Shown here: one piece after another, positions 1-6,018 of the stretch
How the letters are laid out: each line of letters opens with the position of its first letter
Position numbering within the stretch: the stretch's first letter is position 1
NCBI GenBank assembly: GCA_021817185.1
Contig: JAKAVU010000154.1
Span: forward strand, 1 to 6,560
Source of the DNA: a bacterium
Lineage (GTDB): Bacteria; Chloroflexota; Dormibacteria; UBA8260; Bog-877
DNA: 6,560 nt
Reading direction: 5' to 3'
Translations under genes and position numbers: made by a program
The notes under the pieces: generated by a model
Told to the model about the DNA's origin: nothing
Databases searched by the model: none
Seen by the model: only the letters and a program-made list of their open reading frames with translations

Positions 1-1
1 G

Positions 2-241
2 GGTGAGCTGTTGCTCATGCGCCTCGACCGCTCTGGGGTGTGCGCCTCGGCGGGGTCGGCATGCGCCAGTGGTTCCCAGGCTCCGTCTCATGTGCTCCTG
101 GCGATGGGGCTCCCACCGGCACTGGCTGGAGCACATCTGCGGCTCACCCTTGGGAGGGGGACCACCCGGGCCGAGGTGGAGGAGGCGGCTGAGATAGTCG
201 GGCGAGAGGTGGCGCAGCTGCGGGGGGATGCTCGAGCCTGA
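2..241 (+). CDS. Cysteine desulfurase (NifS/IscS family), C-terminal fragment
   Basis: This is the last 79 codons of a PLP-dependent cysteine desulfurase. The enzyme takes sulfur from L-cysteine as a persulfide for Fe-S cluster assembly or tRNA thiolation in the cytoplasm. The catalytic-loop sequence ASAGSACASGS is visible, with the persulfide-forming Cys encoded at 62-64. It is followed by the family's conserved C-terminal blocks: SHVLLAMG, then LRLTLGRGTT, then an acidic final helix ending AQLRGDARA. The frame is open through the left edge, so the start and the PLP-lysine domain lie outside the window; the missing part should be roughly 300 residues. Whether it is the IscS housekeeping type or a specialised paralogue cannot be told from this end. 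Nothing to its right in the window (no IscU, MnmA or SUF gene) belongs to its pathway, so it probably ends an unrelated upstream operon. Confidence 0.9.
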   Translation, partial: GELLLMRLDRSGVCASAGSACASGSQAPSHVLLAMGLPPALAGAHLRLTLGRGTTRAEVEEAAEIVGREVAQLRGDARA

Positions 242-817
242 GCGTCCCCGGGAGGCTCGTCGGCCACCTGCTGCGCGACCTGGAGTTCCGACTCGCCCAT
301 CACGGAGCGGTCCGATGACTCGCACACCAAAGGCCTTGCGCTCGCTCATCCCGTGATGTATAGTCGCCCAACAACAAGGGTCCCAGGGACGGCGGCTGAA
401 CGGTTCGGAGCACCGATCCGATAAAGACTTGGGAGTACAGCGGAAGTGGCGTGTCGCGGCCTCGCATCCCGAACTCGCGGTCCCGAGCCGTCTGGCGCCG
501 GTGAAGCTGCCCCTCGAAGGACGTGGGGATCAGTCGAGGTGACGCGGGCCCAGGGAGGCCGCGAACGCCTAGGCGCCTCCGACCTCGGCTCGGGCGATGG
601 ATCGGTCCACCTCGCAAGCGCTTCCTCAGTGCGATGCGGGCATGACCGAAGGGAAGCTCTGTTGCGCCTCGGTGCCTCGCTGCCCGGCACAGCAGTAGGC
701 ATGTCCCTCGCAGGGAACCAGGCGCTGGGGGCCCGAACGGGCGCGGAGCCGATCGACACCGGGATGAGGCAAGCAAGGTCCGCTCGCGTCTAGGACAGCA
801 AACTGGAGGAGAGAGTC
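242..817. other. Long intergenic region / probable permease leader, no gene seen
   Basis: About 575 bases without a convincing gene. Open frames exist on both strands, for example GTG 446 to 793 on +, but their products are low-complexity Arg/Gly/Ala/Ser/Pro sequences with no recognisable family and no good ribosome site. There are several small inverted repeats: GGAGGC at 554-559 with GCCTCC at 575-580, around the palindrome CGCCTAGGCG; TCCCT-CGC-AGGGA at 704-716; and GCCC-GAAC-GGGC at 731-742. No clear terminator follows the cysteine desulfurase; the only nearby hairpin is GAGT-TCCG-ACTC at 283-294. If the promoter near 336-364 is real, most of this stretch is a 5' untranslated leader of about 445 bases. 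It does not match the TPP or purine riboswitch cores I know. Confidence 0.6.
336..364 (+). promoter_or_regulatory. Candidate promoter for the permease transcript
   Basis: A TTGCGC -35-like hexamer at 336-341 is separated by 17 bases from TATAGT at 359-364. The -10 is one mismatch from the TATAAT consensus and lies in an otherwise GC-rich stretch; the -35 matches only the TTG core. The predicted start is near 371. It is the best sigma-70-like pair I found between the cysteine desulfurase and the permease, and nothing comparable is visible closer to the permease start. The match could be chance. Confidence 0.35.
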
Positions 818-2299
818 ATGGATCTGCACGTGGGGCCCGGGGCCACAGGCGTACCCTCGCCGGGAACGGAAGTTCAGGGAAAGGCGTTCGAGGTTGAACA
901 CCAGGGCATAGACATCAGCCCTGAGCAAGCACGCTACGGCCGTTCATGGGACCTGTTCCCCATCTGGTTTGCCGGGAACATTACGATTCTGGGCATTCCC
1001 ATCGGGGCGGTTCTGGTCTCCTTCGGGCTGACGATCCCAGAGGCCCTGGCTGCCGACTTCATCGGCTGCCTGTCATTCTTTATCGTCGGACTGGCAGCGA
1101 TTCCGGGCGCCCGTGCGGGCACCGCCACGCTCACCCTCTCTCGCGCAGCGTTCGGCCTGCGCGGAAACAAGGCCCCCAGCTTCTTGAGTTGGATCACTCT
1201 TGTGGGTTGGGAGACGATTTCGCTGATCGTCGGCACGTTCGCCCTAGAGGCGCTCCTGGCCAAGGCGGGCATCTCCTCCAATCCTGGCATCGCCGTGATC
1301 TGCCTGCTGGCGATGGCGGTCGGCACGTTCTCAATCACTCTCCTGGGGCACGCGACCATTGTTGTCGTGCAGAAGTACGCCATGGTCATATTTGGGCTGG
1401 TCAGCTTGATCATCGTCGTCTTCATGATCACGCACATCAAGGCGACGGTGGTGCCCAAGCCGGTCACAGGTAGCGTGTCCACGACTTGGCTTCTGGCCCT
1501 CTCGGTCATGTTTGCCTCGACCGTGTTCGCTTGGATCAACTACGCCGCCGACTACACTCGCCATCTACCCACCCGCACCTCCGCCGCGGGCATTGTTTGG
1601 TGGACTGGTATCGGCGCAATCATTCCGGGGTCGATCCTCATCGGGACTGGGGTTCTGGTCGGGGCCCAAGTAGGCTTGGCGAGTGCCGCCAATCCAATTG
1701 CGGCCATGAGCAGCCTCGTCCCCACTTGGATGGCGGTGCCTTTCTTGGTGACAGCCATCGCCGGACAGCTCACCTCAAACTTCCTTAACAGCTACTCCTC
1801 GGGATTGAGCCTCTTGGCGCTGGGGATCAAGGTCCCCCGGACTCGCACGATCCTCATCGACGGGACGATCTCAGTGCTGGTCGCGCTGTACGCGATCCTG
1901 ATCACCAACTTCTCCTCCACTTTCACCTCCTTCCTCAGCCTCGAAGTGGTGTGGATCGCTTCGTGGAGCGCCATCTACATGGTGGATGCCCTGGATCGGT
2001 TGTCGCTGCGGCGCCAGGGATACTCGGGAGACGACCTGCTCCGTATCAAAGGGGGGCAGTACTGGTACCGGAATGGCATCAATTGGGCCGCCGTCGGCTG
2101 CTGGATCGTCGGCTCGGCCGGGGCCTTCCTGTTCACTAACTCTGCCCTCTGGGCTAGCCCGCTCACCAAGATGTGGCTGGGGGGCGCCGACATCAGCGTG
2201 TTCGTGGGGCTGCTGCTGACTGGTGGACTGTACTTCGCGGTCCTGCGCTTCATGAGGCCGCTGCCGGTTCCAAGTACTGAGGAGACTCCAGCCGTATAG
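818..2299 (+). CDS. NCS1-family permease (nucleobase/nucleoside/cation symporter-1)
   Basis: A 493-residue inner-membrane transporter of the NCS1 family (relatives: CodB, Mhp1, PucI, the HMP transporter CytX), which import nucleobases, nucleosides, hydantoins, allantoin or vitamins with Na+ or H+. The soluble N-terminus (about 1-42) is followed by GRSWDLFPIWFAGN, typical of the entry to TM1. TM3 carries GWETIS (130-135), where the family has a substrate-stacking aromatic. TM6 is followed by the signature AADYTRHLP (243-251). NSYSSGLSL (324-332) fits TM8, VDALDRLSL (389-397) the region after TM10, and QYWYRNGINW (414-423) the segment before TM11. Length and the 12-TM pattern are complete. The ATG has a good GGAGGA site at 805-810, 7 bases upstream. 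The substrate cannot be assigned from sequence alone. Position suggests co-transcription with the next small gene, 67 bases on, with no terminator between them. Confidence 0.93.
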   Translation: MDLHVGPGATGVPSPGTEVQGKAFEVEHQGIDISPEQARYGRSWDLFPIWFAGNITILGIPIGAVLVSFGLTIPEALAADFIGCLSFFIVGLAAIPGARAGTATLTLSRAAFGLRGNKAPSFLSWITLVGWETISLIVGTFALEALLAKAGISSNPGIAVICLLAMAVGTFSITLLGHATIVVVQKYAMVIFGLVSLIIVVFMITHIKATVVPKPVTGSVSTTWLLALSVMFASTVFAWINYAADYTRHLPTRTSAAGIVWWTGIGAIIPGSILIGTGVLVGAQVGLASAANPIAAMSSLVPTWMAVPFLVTAIAGQLTSNFLNSYSSGLSLLALGIKVPRTRTILIDGTISVLVALYAILITNFSSTFTSFLSLEVVWIASWSAIYMVDALDRLSLRRQGYSGDDLLRIKGGQYWYRNGINWAAVGCWIVGSAGAFLFTNSALWASPLTKMWLGGADISVFVGLLLTGGLYFAVLRFMRPLPVPSTEETPAV

Positions 2300-2366
2300 A
2301 CGCCATCCCACTAGGCCATATCAAAGCCCAGAGCGGGCCGGACACGAGTGTCGCCAAGGAGGCTCT

Positions 2367-2657
2367 ATGGACGTCAAGGGGACCCGGTCGATCGAGATAG
2401 AGTTCTGTGTTCCGTGCGACCTGCGCACCGATGCAGTGGCGGCGGTGCAGGAGCTACTTGCGAGCTGGGTGCACGAGATCCGGGACCTCCGCCTAGTGCC
2501 CGGAACAGGGGGGCGCTTCGAGGTATCGGTCGACGGCGTGCCGCTCTTCTCGAAGGCAGAGCTGGGGCGCACACCAGAACCGGGCGAGCTGGCAGACCTC
2601 TTCGGCGGGATCACTGCGGCGGCGGACGGCGCCGAAAAGACTGCAGGGGGGGAATAG
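2367..2657 (+). CDS. Rdx family (SelT/SelW/SelH-like) small redox protein, Cys form
   Basis: A 96-residue thioredoxin-fold protein of the Rdx family, the bacterial relatives of selenoprotein W. The first beta strand (IEIEF, 9-13) leads into C14-V-P-C17, the redox CxxC motif. The equivalent motif in SelW is CxxU; here both codons are cysteine (TGT and TGC), so no selenocysteine insertion is needed. A helix (AAVQELLASW) follows, then the diagnostic block LVPGTGGRFEVSVDGVPLFSK (43-63) and an LGRTPEPGEL segment. The family is thought to act in thiol redox chemistry, but cellular substrates in bacteria are largely unknown. The tail after about residue 82 is low-complexity and contains a run of seven G (2646-2652) just before the stop. 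The start is set by AAGGAGG at 2356-2362, only 4 bases from the ATG. It probably shares a transcript with the permease upstream and is closed by the hairpin downstream. Confidence 0.88.
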   Translation: MDVKGTRSIEIEFCVPCDLRTDAVAAVQELLASWVHEIRDLRLVPGTGGRFEVSVDGVPLFSKAELGRTPEPGELADLFGGITAAADGAEKTAGGE

Positions 2658-2722
2658 GCCGGGCGGCGGGGCGCGAGTCGGACTCGTCTGTCGCCAGGGA
2701 AGGCAGTTCGGCATCACCTGAA

Positions 2723-2755
2723 GGGCTGGCACCGGCGAAGCGCCGGTGCCGGCCC
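2723..2755 (+). terminator. Hairpin terminator after the permease-Rdx unit
   Basis: A 15-base arm (2723-2737) pairs completely with 2741-2755 around a 3-base AAG loop; one pair is G-U and the other 14 are Watson-Crick. The inner 10 bp (GGCACCGGCG/CGCCGGTGCC) are perfect. The following bases contain only a short CTTTC at 2763-2767, not a proper T run. Such T-poor hairpins are common terminators in high-GC bacteria. It lies 66 bases after the Rdx stop. The near-symmetry means it could act on either strand, but no gene converges from the right. Confidence 0.7.
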
Positions 2756-2977
2756 TGGCCGACTTTCAGTTGGAGCCGGCCTCCCCTACCGGTCCCCGTG
2801 TCTCTAGCTCCCGTCCCTCTCCGCCCAATGGCCACGCTGAAACGGTGGCATGAGTCCCGGCGGGCGGCAAGGTCAGCCGGGTGACGGTGGCGGAATCGAG
2901 CTGGCGGGCCGAACTCGAGAGGGGCTAGCTACGCTTCCCGACATCGCGGCGATGGAGCCGATTAAACCGCGGCGGTG

Positions 2978-3006
2978 TTGCAAACGCTCACTATTTTATG
3001 TAAACT
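2978..3006 (+). promoter_or_regulatory. Promoter of the DeoR operon, probably leaderless
   Basis: TTGCAA (2978-2983) and TAAACT (3001-3006) are separated by exactly 17 bases inside an AT-rich island. The -10 has the TANNNT form favoured by actinobacterial housekeeping sigma factors. The expected start point, about 7 bases after the -10, falls at 3012-3015, that is, at or next to the ATG of the DeoR gene. No purine-rich ribosome site precedes that ATG (upstream bases TAGCGCACC). Promoter spacing and the missing ribosome site agree on a leaderless mRNA. Confidence 0.65.
2979..3005 (+). promoter_or_regulatory. Tandem TG(C/T)AAAC repeats, candidate DeoR operator
   Basis: TGCAAAC at 2979-2985 and TGTAAAC at 2999-3005 are near-identical heptamers in the same orientation, exactly 20 bases apart, about two helical turns. 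They overlap the -35 and -10 elements respectively. Family repressors such as DeoR, GlpR and UlaR bind repeated sites around their own promoters, so this is a plausible autoregulatory operator. A weaker TTAAAC lies at 2962-2967. Only two good copies were seen, so chance similarity in an AT-rich promoter is possible. Confidence 0.3.
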
Positions 3007-3014
3007 AGCGCACC

Positions 3015-3776
3015 ATGGACGTGAAGACGCGCAGGGAGCTGCTGGTCAAGCTCCTCGAGGAACGCGGGGCCGTGGGCGTGTCGGAGGCGAGCGGATCGGT
3101 CAAGGTGTCGCAGATGACGATCCGCCGCGACCTCCAAGTGCTGGCCCGGGCGGGGCTGGCGGTCCGGGTCCACGGGGGCGCAGTTGCCGCCGCCTCCACC
3201 AGCTATGAACAACCGTTCTCGGGCCGCGCCGAGCGGAACGTCGAGGCCAAGCAGCGGATCGGGGCGGTGGCAGCCGGACTAGTGGGCGACGGGGAAACCG
3301 TGATCCTCGACGTGGGGACGACCGCGATGCAGGTCGCCGCCGCCCTGGTCGGGCGCCGCAATCTGACGATCCTGACACCGAGCCTGCGCGCTCTCAGCGT
3401 GCTACAGGATCAGGAGGGAATTCAGCTGATGACCACCGGCGGCGTACTGCGGCGGGGCGAACTGTCCCTGACTGGAGAGCTCGCGGAGAAGGCATTCAGC
3501 GACTTCCGCTTCGACACATTCATCATGGGGGTTGGGGGCGTGCATCCGGTCCACGGGCTGACCGAGTTCAACCCGGCTGACGCCCGAGTGAAGAGGTGCG
3601 CGCTCGCATCGGCCGGCCGGTGCGTCGTGGTGGCCGACCACAGCAAGCTTGGGCGGATCGCGTTTTCCCGGATAGGACCGCTCACGGCTGCAAGGTACTT
3701 GGTTACCGATCGGGAGGCCGATGGGGGCGCGCTGGATGCAATCCGATCAGAAGGCGTGGAGGTGATCCTGGCATGA
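3015..3776 (+). CDS. DeoR/GlpR-family transcriptional repressor
   Basis: A 253-residue, full-length DeoR-family regulator. The N-terminal winged helix-turn-helix (about 1-57) contains the family signature VSQMTIRRDLQVLARAGLAV (31-50) and ends with the typical RVHGGA. The C-terminal sugar-phosphate sensor domain has its usual marks: VILDVGTTAMQVA (96-108), LTILTPSLRAL (117-127), TTGGVLRRGELSLTG (140-154), a GVGGVHPVHGLTEFN segment (172-186) and VVVADHSKLGRIAFSRI (204-220). Members repress catabolic operons until a phosphorylated sugar or related intermediate binds. It is the first gene of the operon and overlaps the next by four bases, so it most likely controls its own transcript and the kinase pathway behind it. 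The ATG at 3015 gives the normal family length. There is no ribosome site, consistent with leaderless translation. The effector is unknown. Confidence 0.95.
   Translation: MDVKTRRELLVKLLEERGAVGVSEASGSVKVSQMTIRRDLQVLARAGLAVRVHGGAVAAASTSYEQPFSGRAERNVEAKQRIGAVAAGLVGDGETVILDVGTTAMQVAAALVGRRNLTILTPSLRALSVLQDQEGIQLMTTGGVLRRGELSLTGELAEKAFSDFRFDTFIMGVGGVHPVHGLTEFNPADARVKRCALASAGRCVVVADHSKLGRIAFSRIGPLTAARYLVTDREADGGALDAIRSEGVEVILA
3758..3768 (+). promoter_or_regulatory. Extended Shine-Dalgarno site for the BtpA-like gene
   Basis: GGAGGTGATCC inside the end of the DeoR gene is an 11-base exact complement of the conserved 3' end of bacterial 16S rRNA, which ends GGATCACCTCC followed by a short tail. 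The core GGAGG is 10 bases from the ATG at 3773, slightly longer than usual. It supports that start over in-frame starts further upstream within the DeoR gene, such as 3596. Confidence 0.55.
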
Positions 3777-4573
3777 CGAGCAGATTTCGGTCAGTCTTCC
3801 GCAGCGAAAAGACGCTCATCGCGATGGCCCATTTGCTGCCCCTGCCAGGCGCGCCCCTCTACGACGCGGCTCGGGGAATGGACGGCATCCTGGAGTCCCT
3901 GCGCCAGGACCTGGCGATCCTCCTCGACGCGGACTTCGACGCTGTCATGTTCTGCAATGAGGGCGACCGCCCCTACACCCTGCAGGCCAATCTCGCGGGA
4001 GTGGCGGCTCTCGCCCGGGCAGTCAGCGAGCTGGCGCCTAAGACGGTCCCCTTCGGCGTCGACTACCTGTGGGACGCCGAGGCTGCGCTGTCGGTCGCGG
4101 CCGTGACCGGAGCGACCTTCGTGCGCGAGGTGGTTACCGGAGTCTACGAGTCCGACATGGGACTTTGGCGGCCTGACGCTGGGCGCCTGCTGCGGCGGCG
4201 CCGCGAGCTGGGCGCCGAAGGCACACTCATATTGATGAACATTACCCCAGAATTCGCCTCTTCTCTGGGGCGGCGCACCGTAGCCGAGGTGGCGCGCAGT
4301 ACAGTGGTCTCCAGCCTGGCCGACGCCATCTTGGTTTCCGGGTCCATGGCTGGGAGCGAGCCGGACATGGTTACCGTGCGGGCCGCATGCGAGGGTGTCG
4401 ACGGAGCCGTCCCGGTCTTGGTGAACACGGGCACCAACGCTGCCAACATCGGCCGCTTCCTGGAAATCGCCGATGGCGCGATCGTTGGATCGGGGCTGAA
4501 GGCCAACGGTGACACCTGGGCGCCGGTGAGCACCGAGCGTGTCAGCTCTTATCTGAGGGCGGCCGGGCGATGA
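3773..4573 (+). CDS. BtpA/SgcQ-family TIM-barrel protein
   Basis: A 266-residue predicted TIM-barrel enzyme of the BtpA family (named for cyanobacterial BtpA, needed for photosystem I stability; also E. coli SgcQ in a putative sugar operon). Visible family marks are AMAHLLPLPGAPLYD (17-31, the H-x-x-PLPG loop), CNEGDRPY (61-68), VPFGVDYLWD (92-101), TGATFVREVVTG (112-123), DAILVSGSMAG (184-194), PVLVNTGTNAANI (214-226) and GAIVGSGLKANG (235-246). The last two resemble phosphate-binding loops of beta strands 7 and 8. The reaction is not established to my knowledge. Operon company (DeoR regulator, FGGY kinase, SDR) implies work on a phosphorylated sugar or glycoside, which is inference. The start is chosen at the ATGA overlap with the DeoR stop, backed by the strong ribosome site at 3758-3768. 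An older annotation might extend it to 3596, wrongly overlapping DeoR by 180 bases. Confidence 0.9.
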   Translation: MTSRFRSVFRSEKTLIAMAHLLPLPGAPLYDAARGMDGILESLRQDLAILLDADFDAVMFCNEGDRPYTLQANLAGVAALARAVSELAPKTVPFGVDYLWDAEAALSVAAVTGATFVREVVTGVYESDMGLWRPDAGRLLRRRRELGAEGTLILMNITPEFASSLGRRTVAEVARSTVVSSLADAILVSGSMAGSEPDMVTVRAACEGVDGAVPVLVNTGTNAANIGRFLEIADGAIVGSGLKANGDTWAPVSTERVSSYLRAAGR

Positions 4574-6018
4574 GCGTGGTGCTCGGGCTGGACATCGGGA
4601 CCACCTCGACCAAGGGGGTGGTGATCGACCCGAAGTCCGGCGTCGTGGAGTCGCTAAGTCGTCCGGTCGCTCCAGCCTCGCGGGCCCCTGGGTGGTTCGA
4701 GGAGGATCCCGAGCAGTGGTGGCGCAACGTGTGCGAGATCTGCAGCGAGGTCACCTCCCGGTATGAGGTCGCAAGCGTGGGCATCTGCGGCATGGTTCCC
4801 TGCGTCATCCTGATGGATGAAGAGGGTGTGCCCCTCATGCCCTCGATTCAACAGAACGACGCGCGGGCCGGGGTGGAGATCGCGGTGCTGCGGGAGCGGC
4901 TTGACGAGGACGAGATCCTGAGGCGGACCGGCTCAGGGATAACCCAGCAGTCGGTGGGACCGACCCTCCTCTGGATCGCCGACCATGAGCCCGGGGTTTG
5001 GTCGCGGACGCGGCAGATCTGCGGCTCCTACGACTTCATTGTCCACCGTCTCACGAACACTCACTCGATTGAGTCGAACTGGGCCCTCGAGAGTGGGCTC
5101 TACGATTTCCGAACTAGGGCCTGGGCAGCCGACGTGCTTCAGGCATGTGGGTGCGATGCCCGGCTGCTGGCTCCGGTACGCGACGCCAGCGCAGTCGTGG
5201 GGCGGGTGACCCGCGCTGGATTCCAGGACACCGGGCTCCCAGAGGGGACCCCAGTGACCGCGGGAGGCGCTGATCACGTGTCGGCGGCCCTAGCTTCGGG
5301 AGTGGTCCGGGATGGGGATCTGCTGGTCAAGTTGGGGGGCGCCGGCGACATCTTGATGTGCACCACAGAACCCGTGGTGGACCGCCGCCTGTACTTGGAC
5401 TACCACGTGGTGCCCGGCCTGTGGCTGCCCAATGGCTGCATGGCCTCCAGCGGGACGCTGGTGAGGTGGTTTCAAAGCCAGCTCGCCAGGGGAACGACCC
5501 TGTCCGAATTGGATGCGGAGGCCGGGGAGAGCGCGCCGGGGGCCCGGGGGGTTACCTGTCTGCCCTACTTCCTAGGCGAAAAAACCCCCATCCACGACCC
5601 CGATGCGAGGGGGGCCTTCACTGGGCTCCATCTCGGCACGACCAGGGGTGACGTTTTTCGGGCCGTACTGGAGTCGGTGGGGTATGCGTTCCGCCACCAT
5701 CTGGAGGTGTTGGCAGAGCATGGGCTTACGCCGCGGCGCATTCGCGTGGCGGACGGGGGGTCTAAGTCCAGGCTCTGGGTCCAGATCATTGCGGGAATCC
5801 TCGGGGCACAAGTGGAGACGCTGGAGGTTCCGGACGCATCGGCCGTCGGGGCAGCCTTCGTCGGGGGCCTGGCCGCTGGCGCGTTTGACGGATGGGACGA
5901 AATCGAACGCTTCGTCACGGTTCGATCTCGGGTGGATCCCGAGGACCAGCTCCAGTATTCGGAAGGATATTCGAAGTACCGGGCGCTCTACCCGGCGTTG
6001 AGGGGTGCAGGCGAATGA
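4570..6018 (+). CDS. FGGY-family carbohydrate kinase (xylulokinase-like)
   Basis: A 482-residue, full-length cytoplasmic ATP-dependent sugar or polyol kinase with two actin-like domains. Domain I opens with LGLDIGTTSTKG (5-16, ATP-phosphate loop) and carries QQNDARAG (94-101) of the substrate region. The catalytic base is expected to be D235 in AGGADHVSAALASG. Domain II has YFLGEKTPIHDPDARGAFTG (333-352) and the adenosine-binding VADGGSKSRLWVQIIAG (393-409), ending in SAVGAAFVGGLAAG. Closest in style to xylulokinases, but FGGY specificity (xylulose, ribulose, erythritol, glycerol, others) cannot be read safely from motifs. Oddity: in the signature PxLLW at 131-135 the usual lysine is T132. 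It starts in an ATGA overlap with the BtpA-like gene, with a modest GAGGG site at 4555-4559, so translation is probably coupled. It likely makes the phosphosugar that relieves repression by the DeoR protein. Confidence 0.93.
   Translation: MSVVLGLDIGTTSTKGVVIDPKSGVVESLSRPVAPASRAPGWFEEDPEQWWRNVCEICSEVTSRYEVASVGICGMVPCVILMDEEGVPLMPSIQQNDARAGVEIAVLRERLDEDEILRRTGSGITQQSVGPTLLWIADHEPGVWSRTRQICGSYDFIVHRLTNTHSIESNWALESGLYDFRTRAWAADVLQACGCDARLLAPVRDASAVVGRVTRAGFQDTGLPEGTPVTAGGADHVSAALASGVVRDGDLLVKLGGAGDILMCTTEPVVDRRLYLDYHVVPGLWLPNGCMASSGTLVRWFQSQLARGTTLSELDAEAGESAPGARGVTCLPYFLGEKTPIHDPDARGAFTGLHLGTTRGDVFRAVLESVGYAFRHHLEVLAEHGLTPRRIRVADGGSKSRLWVQIIAGILGAQVETLEVPDASAVGAAFVGGLAAGAFDGWDEIERFVTVRSRVDPEDQLQYSEGYSKYRALYPALRGAGE

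Larger units (their letters stand above)
2658..3014. other. Intergenic region between the Rdx gene and the DeoR operon
   Basis: About 357 bases with no gene. It holds the hairpin terminator of the permease-Rdx unit on the left and the promoter/operator of the DeoR operon on the right. Between them are only weak inverted repeats: CCCGGC at 2856-2861 with GCCGGG at 2876-2881, and GCCAC/GTGGC around 2831-2849. The last 40 bases before the DeoR start are strikingly AT-rich compared with the rest of the window, as expected for a promoter. Confidence 0.7.

Noticed and set aside
189..196. CTGAGATA resembling the CTGAGA core of a TPP riboswitch
   Set aside because: It lies within the conserved end of the cysteine desulfurase coding sequence, and the second conserved TPP block (ACCTGATCTGG-like) is absent downstream.
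238..318. Short protein-like frame (GRLVGHLLRDLEFRLAHHG) just after the cysteine desulfurase
   Set aside because: No ATG, GTG or TTG start in frame that gives a sensible product, no ribosome site and only about 26 codons; insufficient to call a gene or a pseudogene remnant.
446..793. 115-codon + strand frame just upstream of the permease
   Set aside because: GTG start without a ribosome site; product is rich in Arg/Gly/Ala/Ser with no family resemblance; overlapping frames on the other strand are equally long, as expected by chance at this GC content.
934..1539. 201-codon open frame on the minus strand inside the permease gene
   Set aside because: It is the antisense shadow of a clear NCS1 coding sequence; the product has no recognisable domain.
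2367..3026. Both the Rdx and DeoR genes begin with Met-Asp-Val-Lys and nearly the same 12 bases
   Set aside because: The similarity stops after four codons and the upstream sequences differ, so a duplication is not supported.
3596..3772. Upstream extension of the BtpA-like frame inside the DeoR gene
   Set aside because: The extension overlaps conserved DeoR C-terminal sequence and does not resemble the family; the ATG at 3773 has an ATGA overlap, a strong ribosome site and gives the family's normal length.
5579..5590. A6C5 run in the kinase gene resembling a slippery frameshift site
   Set aside because: The zero frame reads GAA AAA ACC CCC, not the A-AAA-AAC phasing needed for -1 slippage, and the kinase is full-length with all motifs in one frame.
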